A DNA stretch of 64,000 nt from Dendrolimus kikuchii (GCA_019925095.2 CM034411.1:14322001-14386000), one strand, 5' to 3'; positions 1 to 10,946 are shown, counted from the stretch's first letter. Notes: generated by a model not told the origin, from the sequence alone. A program made the numbers and translations.

Positions 1-205
1 TTCATCATACACACCGCAAAAGGAGTGGAACTCATTGCCGGAGTCTGTCTTCCCGGATACATATAACCTGGGTGTCTTCAAGTCCCGTATGAATAGGTAC
101 CTTCTAGGCAAGCGTGCTCCATCCTAGACCATATCTTCGCCCCACATAGGGCAAGGTTGTGGTCGAACGCGAACCTATACTACAATAAAAAAATAAAAAA
201 ATAAT
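1..205 (+). pseudogene. LINE family C, C-terminal end of reverse transcriptase ORF plus 3' tail
   Basis: The frame from base 2 to the TAG at 125-127 reads the last 41 codons of a jockey/R1-like LINE polyprotein ([12 protein letters not shown], then [16 protein letters not shown] and stop). A short 3' UTR and an A-rich tail follow to about 205. The same C-terminus recurs at 53000-53416, which supports a real family. The element's 5' part lies outside the window, so its completeness is unknown. Clade is inferred from the C-terminal style only. Confidence 0.8.
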
Positions 206-837
206 GTTTATTTATTTAATTTGTTTGGGAAACATACAATAATTAATATTCTTAAATATAAAACACAAAATTAATACATATATCAATCAAGTTTCCACTA
301 AAAAATAATTTATATAATAAAAATAAAAATTGGCTCAAATAGTTAATTACAAAAAAATAAATACACAATTATACGAAAATTACATAAATAAAATGTCAAT
401 ATAATTTAAATTAGGTTAATATTGAATAAAATTGAAAAAAAAATGTCACAATAATTACTAACAAAATAGAGATTAAAAAAAATAAAACAATTATAAAAAA
501 AAAGTTTATGTCATTATTCTAAAAGTCATTCGATCATTCTAAATTACAACATTTTTTTAATTTGTTTATTTTCTTCGAGTTGTATAACTTTGAACGTCGC
601 GCGGTACAAATATAGTTTTGAGTGTTAAAACAAATAGCAACACGTATGTATGTAAACACGTATCATAACGGTTGTGTGATCACCGTTATCACCTGTCAAT
701 TACATGTATGCACAAAAACATGAAAAGGCTTAGCCTAGGATTGGTGTGTGTGTATTTTTACAGCCCGACGCGACGGTCGTCGTTAGGACATTGGTGTAAA
801 GTCAGGTACACACTTTATAATAAATAATACTACTACC
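206..837. other. AT-rich spacer, nothing recognised
   Basis: Very AT-rich sequence with many A runs. No frame, repeat family or structured element recognised. Confidence 0.5.
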
Positions 838-846
838 TACTCATCT

Positions 847-997
847 GTCAGGAGCCTTAAGAACAGACGAGCGTGCATGACAAGAGCTATGAATGTCAAA
901 GAAGCGAGTGAGGTGTGTAAGAATAAGCCTGAATGGCGCTCTGTTGTTCGTGCCTACCCCGCAAGGGAACTGGCGTGAAGCTATGTATGTATGTATG
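847..997 (+). mobile_element. RTE-like LINE A, 5'-truncated copy 1
   Basis: Encodes the last part of the family A frame (SLKNRRACMTRAMNVKEASE to PARELA stop), then an (ATGT)n tail. The 9-bp duplication TACTCATCT brackets it at 838-846 and 998-1006, as expected for target-primed insertion of a truncated copy. Confidence 0.85.
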
Positions 998-1201
998 TAC
1001 TCATCTATAAGTATATCTATACATCTATTCAGATAAATAAAATTGAAATATCTTTTTGTAATGGACAAATAAAAACGTTGTGATAACTTAAACTTCAACT
1101 ATTTAATATTGAAGTTGTTTGACTTGAGAAAAGCTTAGGTTATTACTTAAATTTTATGTATAATATGATAATGTAAGGAAAGGTTATTTATTAATAAAAT
1201 C

Positions 1202-1568
1202 TTTTTCAACACACTTGCTCATAAAGTGGCTCTATGGTCACCGCAATTAGGCACAGAATGACACCCATAATCAAACTGTGACTAAAAAACATTATAACTC
1301 ACTAGTGAGTTATAGATTTTTTTTTAAATTTTATTGGTTGAGTTGCTTTGTTCTTAAAAAAGTTTTTATTCAAAAAAAAGATCGTGTTCTATAGAACAAA
1401 TAAATTAATGTTTCTATTGCTTGCTCATTTCATGCAACTTCTTATTTAAATAGATAATTTTAACTCGTACGTGTTTAATAAATAAAACTTTCACTCATAT
1501 ATAACTTTTTTTATCTACTAAATAAAATGAGTTTTTGTTGTTATTTTATTCACAAGTGTGTTGAAAAA
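1202..1568. mobile_element. MITE-like element with perfect 16-bp terminal inverted repeats
   Basis: TTTTTCAACACACTTG at 1202-1217 is exactly inverted at 1553-1568, giving a 367-bp AT-rich unit with no coding capacity. A perfect 20-bp palindrome (ATAACTCACTAGTGAGTTAT) lies inside near 1294. No convincing TSD, so the superfamily is not assigned. Confidence 0.55.
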
Positions 1569-1708
1569 CGTCGTATGATACACGTGTGTATTGATGATTA
1601 CCGTCCTCGGCTCTCTTAAGACCCTCGCCTACGGCTCGAGTCTCAATGGCGCCTCGGCGGTAATCACCAATGTTACACACTAGTACCATAATGTACTATT
1701 ATTGATTC

Positions 1709-1920
1709 TGAAATATATTTTATTCCTAGTTACAATTCTTGAATATGTACATTAGAATTTTGGGTATGTACATTATTAGTAATATTATTTAATCTAATTA
1801 CCGAAATAAAGCTAGCGCTGTGGGTTAGAGTGAGAGAAAGGGAAGGCAGACAGACTGGCGCCGTAACGCGTTACGTATCGAAGCTGTTTACCCTCCCATA
1901 AGAAGTTATCACTTCATCAC
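1709..1920. repeat. Dispersed repeat family O, copy 1
   Basis: Matches 60590-60800 over about 200 bp. Shared landmarks are a TTATTC.TAGTTACAATTCTTG block, a GCTAGCGCTGTG block and an end in AAGAAGTTATCACTTCA. Class unknown, no coding frame. A GC-richer patch at 1600-1680 lies just upstream. Confidence 0.6.
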
Positions 1921-2076
1921 TAGGCGATATCGAGAGTGCAATTTTTAGATATTTTGTCTATCCGGATGTTCCGAGTAATCTCTGAAACGGCTGGACCGGT
2001 TTTTACGGAACTTTGACAGACACTGATGTTATCAGTGATGTTATTAGCTGATGTTACAAGGAGTAAGTTAGGCTAC

Positions 2077-2283
2077 TTTTTTTTATTGCAGGAGATCAGC
2101 AGACAGGCAGGCACTTGATGGAAAGCGGTTACCATCGCCTATGGACATTTGCAATGCCAAAGTTGCTACAAATGCGCTGCTGCTCTCTTAAGGGAAACTG
2201 GAACCTGGTCACTAATGCTGGAACACAACTCAAGGTTGTTATGGCGACATACTTTAGGCCAGGGATGATAGCCATCCAGTCTA
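2077..2283 (-). mobile_element. SINE-like repeat B, copy 1 (5'-truncated)
   Basis: Reads on the minus strand, with the A-tail as a T run at 2077. It carries the shared LINE/SINE 3' tail (CAGACAGGCAG, GGAAAGCGGTTACCATCGCC) and the family body up to the 'gtagccatccag' region. The 5' third is missing. Confidence 0.8.
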
Positions 2284-2496
2284 TCCAGATAAAAAATCTA
2301 CGCGGTCGAAGTCGCGGTCACAGCTAGCACGAAATAAAAGTACCAAGGCTACGTGAAAAAAGCGTCAAATGAAATAAAGCATTATTAAAAACTTGTATAC
2401 ATAAACTTTGTAATACACGTGACTTGCGTCCGTGTGGTTATTAGTAATGTATCCACTGGGAACTGTTAAACCTTTATTCGTACGATTTTGATTATT

Positions 2497-2789
2497 AGAA
2501 TACAACTTCCTGCAGCTGGGCGGCCTGTCGTAAGAGGCGACAAAACAACCCACAGCCAGGTGATAGGGTATTTGCCCGACTGGGTGGCTACCACCCCTGG
2601 TCTAGAGTATGCCGCCATAGCAGCCTTGAGTTGTGTTCCGGCATTAGTGACCAGGTTCCAGTCTCCCTTAAGAGAGCAGCAGCGCATTTGTAGCACCTTT
2701 GGTGTTGCAAATGTCCATAGGCGATGATAACCTCTTTCCATCAAGTGGGCCGTCTGCCTGTCTGCTGAACTCCCGCAATGAAAAAAATA
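2497..2789 (+). mobile_element. SINE-like repeat B, copy 2
   Basis: Near full-length, from the GC-rich head (GGCGGCCTGTCGTAAGAGGC) to the A-rich end after CTGCTGAACTCCCGCAATG. Open frames across it are incidental. A poorly conserved GGTTCCAGTC box resembles a pol III B box, but no clear A box is seen. Confidence 0.8.
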
Positions 2790-3092
2790 TATATTAATTC
2801 TGTAATAATATAATAATAATACTTTTCTAAGATCGGCATCCTTTTGCCGGCCTCACTTTGGGAGTCCGAAGCTCCGTTTTTCTATTAATGATCTGAGATT
2901 AATAAATAATTAAACCTAATAAAAAAATTGCTGTTTTTATAATTTGGCTATGGAAACCCAAAAAAGTGTTTATATATAAGAATCGTGTCATATTACGTCA
3001 TGAATTTTTTTCAACCTAATTATCTTTGAAAATATTTTTGGAACTCATTTTTTAAACTCACATATGCAAATGACACTTCATTGCGAGAAAAA
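2790..3092. other. Spacer, nothing recognised
   Basis: AT-rich, with a short GC pocket near 2830-2880 (TTTTGCCGGCCTCACTTTGG) that may be an old repeat fragment. No coding evidence. Confidence 0.4.
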
Positions 3093-3099
3093 TTGTTAT

Positions 3100-3205
3100 A
3101 CATACATACATACATACATACATAACTTCACGCCAGTTCCCTTGCGGGGTAGGCACGAACAACAGAGTGCCATTTAGGCTTATTCTTACACACCTCACTT
3201 GCCTC
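3100..3205 (-). mobile_element. RTE-like LINE A, copy 2
   Basis: The (ATGT)n tail appears as (CATA)n at the left, followed by the reverse complement of the family A terminal codons. A 7-bp duplication TTGTTAT lies at 3093-3099 and 3206-3212. Only about 106 bp of element. Confidence 0.8.
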
Positions 3206-3212
3206 TTGTTAT

Positions 3213-3600
3213 GACATACGTAAACAGATGCACGGACAGTCATGGCGAATTTAACAAGGTTTCGTTTTTTAGCAGTTTCCTAAGGAATTAAAAAAAAACT
3301 TATATATGTAAAAACGCTTATTATTATTTCAAAAGTAAAGTTTGTAATGTGCCACAAAATATGTTTTGCTAGATTGTACACCATGCCGTATAGTAGTTTT
3401 TTGACAGCCGTAAACAAGACTGTCAGAGTTGTTACGAGCGTTCTTTGAACTGTAATTGGCCGATCGACTTCTTGGCTCAAGTAGATCCACTTTCTATTTA
3501 GATTTGTATTATAAAATATCGATCGCCGTCTGCGCTTTGATGGTAAGGTGACATTGGAAATCAAACAAGCTTATGTCATGGTATATACTAGGTACTACTA
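3213..3600. other. Spacer with a short (CTA)n run
   Basis: No recognised gene. A CTA trinucleotide run at about 3594-3615 abuts the LINE L remnant. Confidence 0.45.
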
Positions 3601-3840
3601 CTACTACTACTACACTGCGTACTGCTCACATCTGCGGGTCGGGGCACCCGCTTATCAGGCTGACGCTCTCGACTCCGTCCAGCGTCGCGCCGTCCCTGCA
3701 GTCGACGATCCCATACTAATAGGCGGTTTAAAATCGCTTAGCCTTCGGAGAGACTGCGTCTCTCTGTGTAGGAATTTTCTGATCTAGTGCTAATGTCTCA
3801 TTTTCACAACCGCGCCGCTGCCATCGACAGGATATTGTGA
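3601..3840 (+). pseudogene. LINE L, RT C-terminal fragment (copy a)
   Basis: Frame reads AYCSHLRVGAPAYQADALDS, then VQRRAV.AVDDP, the thumb/C-terminal signature of jockey/CR1-like LINEs. A stop follows LCRNFLI and the frame is broken. It is cut at 3840 by the retro-insertion described next. Confidence 0.7.
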
Positions 3841-4167
3841 TATTTTTTTATTTATTTAGATTTATGGCTTGGCAGCTAGGCCTTTAAGCCAGATCTTAGT
3901 TTACAATATAGTTTCTTCATTTTCTTAAGCCTATGTGTAGCACAGCTGAACTGTAGGTAATCAGCTAGTGCCATTCATCGGAGTTCTTGTGACAACTCAA
4001 AAGGCCACATTTGACTATACAGTTCACATTTCTCACAAAACACATAATTCCTACTCAAAAACTGGCAATATCCTACAACTATTGTTCATTTTAGAGTAAT
4101 TTTACACATTTTTAGAAAATAAAACTGCACAGCGCAACATCTCCTTTCAGTTCCCGCCAAAAACTCC
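3841..4167 (-). mobile_element. Retro-inserted repeat carrying family N
   Basis: The 13-bp duplication CAGGATATTGTGA at 3828-3840 and 4168-4180 brackets the unit. Its A-rich tail lies at the left, so it reads on the minus strand. The outer half (3979-4168) is family N, starting CGGAGTTCTTG and ending AAAAACTCC. The other half ends like a LINE 3' UTR. Part of N recurs alone at 9492-9682. Confidence 0.7.
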
Positions 4168-4363
4168 CAGGATATTGTGAGGTTCGGTTGTCGCGTAGAG
4201 AATTAAACAATCTGTATTTCCATTGGTTGAATGGCAGGTAGGACATCTGCCTTTCTCTGGTGTTTCACGACAACGAAGTAGGATAACGAGATCCTCACAT
4301 TGTGCGTCTATACTATTATTAGTGACAGTATTTTTTGTACCAATTATATTATACTAGCTGTAC

Positions 4364-4710
4364 CCAAATCTAGAAACCGATTGCAGCACCATCAACCGGG
4401 ATCAATTGTTAATCTAAACCATCCCGGGACGCACTTGAATACACACAAAAATAATTCATCTAAATCAGACAAATGAAAATGAGTTTAAATGCAGTCCCCA
4501 TTGCCGAAATCGGCCGGGAAAGATCATAACAAATGAATGGCTAGACTGATGTTTTTTTTAATGTTAATTTTTTTTATTGATGAATATCATATTTTAATAC
4601 TTATTGTCCTATTCCGGACGAAGACAATTCCAAAATCATAAAAATTGTTCCAGCCGTTCTTGAGTTATAAATGGGGTAACTTTACTCCTTCATTATATGA
4701 AACCATTTCG
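4364..4710 (-). mobile_element. Helitron-like repeat, type 3 (decayed)
   Basis: Begins CTAGCTGTACCC and continues with the 'aatctaaaccatcccggg' block shared with other type 3 repeats. Read on the minus strand it would end CTAG. No hairpin conserved enough to fix the borders. Confidence 0.45.
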
Positions 4711-4713
4711 ATA

Positions 4714-4944
4714 TTTTTTTATTGCAGGAGCTCAGCAGACAAACAATAGGCCCACTTGATGGGAAGCGGTTACCATCGCCTATAGACATTTGCAACACCA
4801 TAGGTGCTACAAATGCGCTGCTGCTCTCTTAAGGGAGACTGGAACCTGATCACAAATGCCGGAACACAACTCATGATTGTTATGGCGACATACTTTAGAC
4901 CAGGGGTGGTAGCCATCCAGTCGGGCAAATGCCCTACCACCTGG
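4714..4944 (-). mobile_element. SINE-like repeat B, copy 3
   Basis: T run then GCAGGAGCTCAGCAGACA and the family body, ending at CCCTACCACCTGG. The GC-rich head is absent. Confidence 0.8.
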
Positions 4945-5157
4945 CGTATCATACGAAATATGCAATTTCAATACAAGTTTATAATGCCCGAACGCGACAC
5001 CGGGCGCGAGCTGAGATGCGCCACACCAAAAATGGCAGGGTCGCCACGTGAGGTTTGGTGGTCGTAAAGAGAATGAAACAATTTGACTGCGGGTGTTAAG
5101 ACTCATTATTTAATTTGTATAGTTCTCCTTATATACTAAGTACACAGTTACACCCTA

Positions 5158-5447
5158 AAATATTCTCATTCTCCCTCATTTCCATGAGCACACACGCTCA
5201 AGTACGCGACGGTTTTCTAGAACATTTGTTCCGCGTACGACAATGATCTGGAGGCAACTTCCCGCCGAGTTGTCCTCCACGCTACGACATAGGGTTGTTT
5301 AAGAAGGGCGTTATAACATTTCTTAGAGACCCGCAACGCGATGGTAACGCCCCCAGTGTTGCAAATGTCCATAGGCAGCAGTAACCAGCTTCCATCAAGT
5401 GATAGAAGACGTCTGTTTGTTTGCCTGATTTAGGCAATAAAAAAAAG
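5158..5447 (+). pseudogene. LINE L, C-terminus and 3' end (copy b)
   Basis: Reads RRFSRTFVPRTTMIWRQLPA, then after a frame change GLFKKGVITFLRDPQRDGNA and PSVANVHRQQ with stop. The 3' end (tccataggc.gc.gtaacc to caataaaaaaaa) is the tail shared with repeat B. Frameshifts make it dead. Confidence 0.75.
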
Positions 5448-6035
5448 TTCTGTCACATTTCATTTAAATTTCAAATACTGGCCGGAAATGTTTAAACTGA
5501 TTTTGAATATAGAACTTTAGTCGCGCAATAAAAAAAAGAAAATAATTTTGTCCCATTTATAAAAATTAAGTAGACTTATAGGAATACTTATACTAGACAC
5601 TGGTTAGACATACAAGCCGTGCGAAGACATATTTATAAGAAGAGTTTAGAGTTCCCGCAATTAACTAAAATAAAACTAGTGTCTTATTTAAGTTCGAAGA
5701 GTTAATTAGTATTACTCTTCGAGACGTAAAATGCCACAAATCTGTTCATAATGGATATATTTTGCAATTAAGTTTGTTAAAGCGTACTTATAGTTTTTTG
5801 TTAGCAATAAAAATTTTAATTAATTGTGACTTGTGAAGGCGAGTGTATCAAGGGCAGGTGAGAACTTTTTATACAGGTACGTTTGAACGAATCTTCCGTA
5901 GCAAAAATCAACCGCTGACATGACCGTTATGTTGGAGTCATTATTTTGATAACAGTTCTTAGGGCCGGCTCGATCGGTGTGATACCACGCTTTCACAGAA
6001 TATCGACGTGCAATTAGTAAGAATTAATTGCTATT
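5448..6035. other. Spacer, nothing recognised
   Basis: AT-rich, with no frame or repeat that I can support. Confidence 0.45.
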
Positions 6036-6540
6036 AGCAAGAATTCCGATGGCCCGCTTATGCCCCTATATCCCATATCCCGGTTTATCCCTCTATCTCT
6101 GCTACCTTTTTTTTGTTAACGCAGGGGGAATGTCTTTGGACCTATCCTCAGGCCTCCGGGGGAAGGATCTTACCGCATGCGCAGAAGCATGCCGAGGGAT
6201 ATATGGGACTCTCACCGACCGGTCCTCCACGTCCACTTCGCCGAAGCAGAAGTATTCGCGAGAAACCGGCCGCCAAACTATCCTCTAAACCGGAATCTGT
6301 GCTCCTTTATTCGCGCTTTCTTCCCCCTTTATCCCATACCTTCTGATCTCTCTATTCCACCCCAAAGGCTGACAACGCGGTGGCTTCGCTCCTGGTATCG
6401 CGAACGTGACAACTAAGCCGTCACCCACACTCAGGCCATCGAGAGGGGGGCATGAAGATATTGCGCGTGCATCCCTCTGGATTGAAAGTAAAGTTGCCGG
6501 GGGGGGGGGGGGGCACCATCAATCACCTCAAGCGTAGACA
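6036..6540. repeat. GC-rich block ending in a 15-G run
   Basis: Composition is far above the surroundings (CCTCAGGCCTCCGGGGGAAG and similar), and it ends with fifteen G at 6499-6513. Three overlapping short frames cross it, but none resembles a protein I know. It may be an R1-like LINE fragment or a foreign insertion. Identity is open. Confidence 0.35.
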
Positions 6541-6551
6541 GGGGTAAACTT

Positions 6552-6862
6552 ATCCGTGCAGGAAAAGAGAAAGAACACAATCTGCTGCGGCCGGGCGGCC
6601 TGTCGTAGGAGGCGACTTAACAACCCACAGCCAGGTGGTAGGGCATTTGCCCGACTGGATGGTTACCACACCTGGTCCAAAGTATGTCGCTATAACAACC
6701 TTGAGTTGTGTTCCGGCATTAGTGACCAGGTTCCAGTCTCCCTTAAGAGAGCAGCAGCGCATTTGTAGCACCTTTGGTAGTGCAAATGTCCGTAGGCGAT
6801 GGTAACCGCTTTCCATTAAGTGGGCCGTCTGCCTGTCTGCTGATCTCCTGCTATAAAAAAAA
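6552..6862 (+). mobile_element. SINE-like repeat B, copy 4 (full length)
   Basis: Runs from ATCCGTGCAGG through the GC-rich head and body to CTGCTGATCTCCTGC and an A run. One of the best copies for a consensus. Confidence 0.85.
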
Positions 6863-7039
6863 GCTCACGTTAGACAGGGCTGCGGCGTCAGCCACGGTCT
6901 GTCTTCACATCAGGAGAAACACCGGGGTGTTTAGTGGGTATTCTGGCATAATAGCCGATGAGTCCCACACTACCTCATTCTTAAACATGTCCCCGAGTAT
7001 TAAGGAGTCCGGAAACGGATTGATCTCGAGAAAAATGGT

Positions 7040-7111
7040 GTCGTAAACGTTGGCAACCAATTTTCATGAACTGGGCCCACTGCTTGTCTGCCGCCAGCTT
7101 CGCAATGAAAA
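7040..7111 (+). mobile_element. LINE L / repeat B tail fragment
   Basis: Contains GGGCCCACTGCTTGTCTGCC and an A-rich end, a diverged version of the shared tail. A motif near 6920-6945 (gggtgtttagtgggtatt) resembles the R-type LINE 3' UTR. Confidence 0.5.
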
Positions 7112-7123
7112 AGAATTACATCA

Positions 7124-7292
7124 TAATAAAACTACGTTTTAACGGTTTTAAGCGCGGTAATGTTATTTGATTTTGGTTTTTCCGACGTTTCGGCCACTTT
7201 TCAGTGGCCGTGATCACGGAAGACAAGGATGTCAAGTGTCAACGAGTACTGTTAAAGTTTTATTTAGCCTACCGCCAACTTGTTTTTTTTTT
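7124..7292 (-). mobile_element. Penelope-like element terminal fragment, copy 1
   Basis: Shares about 165 bp with the 3' end of the PLE at 51998, including the GGCCACTTTTCAGTGGCC hairpin and CCGTGATCACGG palindrome. A 12-bp TSD AGAATTACATCA lies at 7112-7123 and 7293-7304, so this short piece inserted by itself. Confidence 0.75.
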
Positions 7293-7304
7293 AGAATTAC
7301 ATCA

Positions 7305-7640
7305 ATTTAAAAATGTATATAAGATTCATTAAAAAAATATATGTTAATTATAATATGTTATTTAGTAAATAATGATCAATTAATGTATAGTTAAGAATTT
7401 GTTTTAATGCTGTGGCTATTTCAAGTTTTTACTTAAATCTCGACAAACTGACGACCTTCGCTCAATGACTAGTCTCTAGTCATTTTTTCCTGCTTGTCCC
7501 GTATTTGTATCGCTTTACACAAAAACAGACAATAATTATTATTTTAATAATTATAGTTGAGCTTTCCACGCGGCTTCACTCGTGTAAATATTGATTCCGC
7601 GTCTAGCTGGTTGTAGCATTCTGTGGCGGAATAATTAAAA
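7305..7640. other. Spacer, nothing recognised
   Basis: AT-rich, no supported feature. Confidence 0.45.
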
Positions 7641-8016
7641 CTAGTGGTCGCCCAGCGGTTGAAATTCGACCACAATTAATTTAAATTATAAGATTAAACG
7701 TTATTAAGGTTCTGTTGTCAATGACTATACATCTATAATCACAGATTTCGCTAAGACTACACTGTTAATTTGACTTAATAAACAAAAGAGTATATATGCG
7801 TGTGTGTGTGTCAAATACATGGTAGTGTGTGTAATGTTTTTTTCATTGATTTAATGTATTTTTATGCATAATTTAAAACAAATATTAGCATTCTGCACTC
7901 CTTCTCTATATAAACTATAAGAGTGCAAAATTTCATATCATCCTCCGTCCGCGCAATTTTCGTAAAAAGGGGTACAAAGTTTTTGCTGCGTTTTGCTTCA
8001 CGTATTAATATATAGA
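7641..8016 (-). mobile_element. Non-autonomous Helitron-like repeat P, copy 1
   Basis: On the minus strand it starts TCTATATATTAATACG and ends with a hairpin-forming region (GGTCGAATTTCAACC) followed by CCACTAG and T. This fits Helitron ends (TC...CTRR, inserted between A and T), though the left flank base is not A. 376 bp, no Rep/helicase coding. Confidence 0.6.
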
Positions 8017-8426
8017 CAATGTAATGTTCAAACTCATGATTTTTGAGTTATTTCTTTCTTTTATTGAGCGTGTGATAGTGCATTGTTGGAATCTGTTGGT
8101 CCGAATTTGCGCTCCTGATTTTCACATTTTTAAATGCATCCAACAGATTTATTATACTATAAGATATGAAGAAACGATGGTTTCTCGTTGCCGCTGCGGA
8201 ATCATTTCACTTTGCATGGTCCGACACGCACTTCGCCAGTTTGTCTTCTTAAATGAGTCATTAGGGCATCAATTGTCAACGACACGAGCGAGATAAGTGT
8301 CGGTTTTCCTTTAAACTATAGTAACTGCCATCTCATCGCCAGTCAAGCTTACATCATTGATTTTCATATCAACAATTGAATTAATATTCTTATCGCCGAC
8401 ATGATATCGAATGTTTATTATCATAA
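8017..8426. other. Spacer, nothing recognised
   Basis: A 90-codon open frame (8024-8296) shows no family resemblance and sits in AT-rich DNA. I treat it as chance. Confidence 0.4.
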
Positions 8427-8661
8427 CGAGCCTTTACCGCCGTTTTATCGTAAGCGACATTTGGATCTAAATATACTTTTTGTTGCCAAAAGTATTTTAA
8501 ACTGTTATGTTGTTTTAAGTCTATCAATTTTAGTTAGATTAGACCCTACTAAATCAAAAATTAAAATTCTTAAAACAAAATAATAGTTTAAAATACCTTT
8601 TGCGACAAAAAATATACTTAGGTACAAATGTCGCTTACGATAAAATGGCGGTAAAGGCTCG
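8427..8661. mobile_element. Long-palindrome MITE M1, copy 1
   Basis: Arms start CGAGCCTTTACCGCC and end GGCGGTAAAGGCTCG. Inverted homology continues through TTATCGTAAGCGACATTTG and the TATACTTTTTGTTGC segment, so most of the 235 bp folds back on itself. A second copy is at 48311-48532. Confidence 0.75.
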
Positions 8662-8995
8662 ATAATATAGGATCGTGGTTTTCACATTTGTGGATATGTA
8701 ATCGTCTAGGAAATCTTAGTAGCCTAGTAAATGCGGTTTATTTCTCAGGCAATAACAAGGGTTCAAATTCTAGCCAGAAATCTTGTAGCTTTAGACAATT
8801 TCCTGTCTAATACTTAGACATATTGTTACATTTACGACGGGCTGACGATAAAGGAAACCATCGCGGTTAGCCTTTGTGTGATTCTCGATAATCTTTCTTG
8901 GGCTGACATGTTGGGTATACCGTCTATTCCCCCTGAAGTTAGGAAGCCTGATCAAATATTAGGACGTTTATAGGCTTATACAGATATCCGTGCAG
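8662..8995. other. Spacer, nothing recognised
   Basis: Mixed composition, no frame or repeat identified. Confidence 0.4.
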
Positions 8996-9277
8996 GGACG
9001 GAGAAAGAATACAATTTCCTGCGACCGAGAAGCCTTTCATAAGAGGCGTCAAATAAACCTACAGCCAGGTGGCAGGGCATTTGCCCGTCTGGATAATGTA
9101 TGCCGCCAAAACAACCTTGAGTTGTGTTCCGGCATTAGTGGCCAGGTTCCAGTCTTCCTCTAGAGAGCGGTAGCACATTGGTAGCACCTTTGGTGTTACA
9201 AATATTCATAGGCGACGGTAACCGCTTTCCATCAGGTGGGCTGTCTGCCTGTCTGCTGAACTCATGCAATAAAAATA
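8996..9277 (+). mobile_element. SINE-like repeat B, copy 5
   Basis: Full head (ATCCGTGCAGGGACGGAG) to tail (CTGAACTCATGCAATAAAAAT), with about 20 bp missing around the 'ggctaccacccc' part of the body. Confidence 0.8.
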
Positions 9278-9491
9278 AGTATATTTCATGTCAAAGAAGA
9301 TCTGAAAACTTCACCCCTGACTGAAAAATTGAGAGGAAAAGAAAAATTTGTATTATTCATGAAGAGGAATGAAATTTAAATGACAAAAGGAATGTTAATT
9401 TATGGATATATATATCCGGCTCGAAGGACCAATATGTGGAGAGCACGTAAACTGTATATATTATAACTTGGCTACAATCGACGCCGTATAA

Positions 9492-9682
9492 CGGAGTTCT
9501 TGTGAAAACTCGAAAGGCCACATTTGACTATACAGTTCACATTTCTCACAAAAACACACAATTACTACTCAAAACCAATCAATATCCTACAATTATTGTT
9601 CATTTTAGAGAGATTTTACACATTTTTAGAAAATAAAACTGCACAGCACAACGTCCCCTTTCAGTTCCCGCCAAAAACTCCG
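9492..9682 (-). repeat. Family N, copy 2
   Basis: Starts and ends at the same points as the N block at 3979-4168 (CGGAGTTCTTGTGA to CAAAAACTCCG). Here the LINE-like tail present in the first copy is missing. The ends form a short inverted repeat CGGAGTT/AACTCCG. Confidence 0.65.
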
Positions 9683-10661
9683 ATGTAATTCAATGCAGGG
9701 ACAAAGAGAGTAAAGAAAAAACAAAAGACGTACTACAAATGTCAAAACATAAAAAGTAAAAGTATCTAAAGAGATTGATTCCAACACAGATGTTGGCGTA
9801 TGCTAGTACGTATGCCAGAATAGAGGACTACAGAAGAAAAAGACTCGCTGCGCTGATTCCGAACGATAAGAAGATGAAAGGAAATAAACTAAATCTGCCT
9901 TCCTCTGTGCTTGTGGTCTAAGCCTTCGCTTGCCTAGCTACGGAGTCAAGTAAATGTATTGGCAATTAAAAACAGCTTGCAATATTCCTTAATTTCAAAA
10001 ACGACGGTATCAAACTGACAGATCTATCTTTTTCAAGTGTATTCTAAGCTCGCATTCACACTAAGCAGATATAAATGTTAACACGTTTTTCCTCCTAATT
10101 ATTGGGGTCACGGAAATCCAGTGTCGCAAAAACGAGGTGTATGTACAATGCAACTTGCTTTGCATTTCGCATACAGAATGGGGTATAGTCAAGGTGGCGA
10201 AGTCCGTCAATGGGGTAAGTTCATACACCGCTAGTTTTTAATACGCTTTTATGAGTTTCATACGTATGTTAGTATGTAATGGAATCTTTCAAGTTAAATT
10301 TGATCGACTTCCCGGTTTCCGATTGGGCTGAAATTTTGCACGTGTGTGTATATCGCGTGTCAATGGAATAATATGGCACCATGGAGCTGATCTGATGATG
10401 GAGTCGGAAGGTGGCTATAGGAACTCCTGTACTAAACAAGATAGACCCGTCGTGTTTGGGCTCGTTTTAGTTGTCTTGGCTAGCACTTTGCTGCTACATG
10501 ATATGCAGAATCTTAAAAGCTTGTATTTAAAAACCTTTTTAAAAAATTTATTATTTTTACATAACGTTCCATTTTATCATAAGAGTGTATTTAATTCTTT
10601 TTTCAAAGTTTCCAAGGAGAAGGGAATTAAATCACTAAATAATCACTAAAAAATGAAAAAT
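9683..10661. other. Spacer, nothing recognised
   Basis: About 1 kb of moderately AT-rich sequence. The 101-codon frame at 10344-10649 has no recognisable motif and a low-complexity end; treated as chance. Confidence 0.4.
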
Positions 10662-10946
10662 AAATAATAGTTTAAAAAAACCAAAAAAAAAATACGCTTT
10701 TTAGAAACTCCAACTAAAAAATAGAATAGATTTGAATTAAAAATAGTCTAAGAAAAAATGATTTTATTGTAAAAAAAGCGTGGGATGCTTTTCAAACTAT
10801 TGATACCATGCACGTCACGCTTTTTTTTTACAATAAAATCATTTTTTCTTACACTATTTTTAACTCAAATTTATTAAAATTTATTTTCTATTATTTTGTT
10901 GGATTTTCTAAAAAGCGGATTTTTTAGTTTTTTTAAACTATTATTT
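10662..10946. mobile_element. Foldback element (large imperfect palindrome)
   Basis: Left arm from AAATAATAGTTTAAAAAAAC and right arm ending in its reverse complement. The inner arms (AAAAAATGATTTTATTGTAA) also match. Arms are about 125 bp around a loop of roughly 35 bp. No coding capacity. Confidence 0.7.

Noticed and set aside
2466..2744. Conserved 'protein' reading SGYHRLWTFATPKVLQMRCCSL
   Set aside because: It recurs in many places because repeat B is repeated. The frame is often broken and runs antisense to the element; not a gene family.
10344..10649. 101-codon frame as a small host gene
   Set aside because: No domain or signal-peptide pattern, low-complexity Phe/Leu/Lys end, and AT-rich surroundings. 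Chance frame likely.
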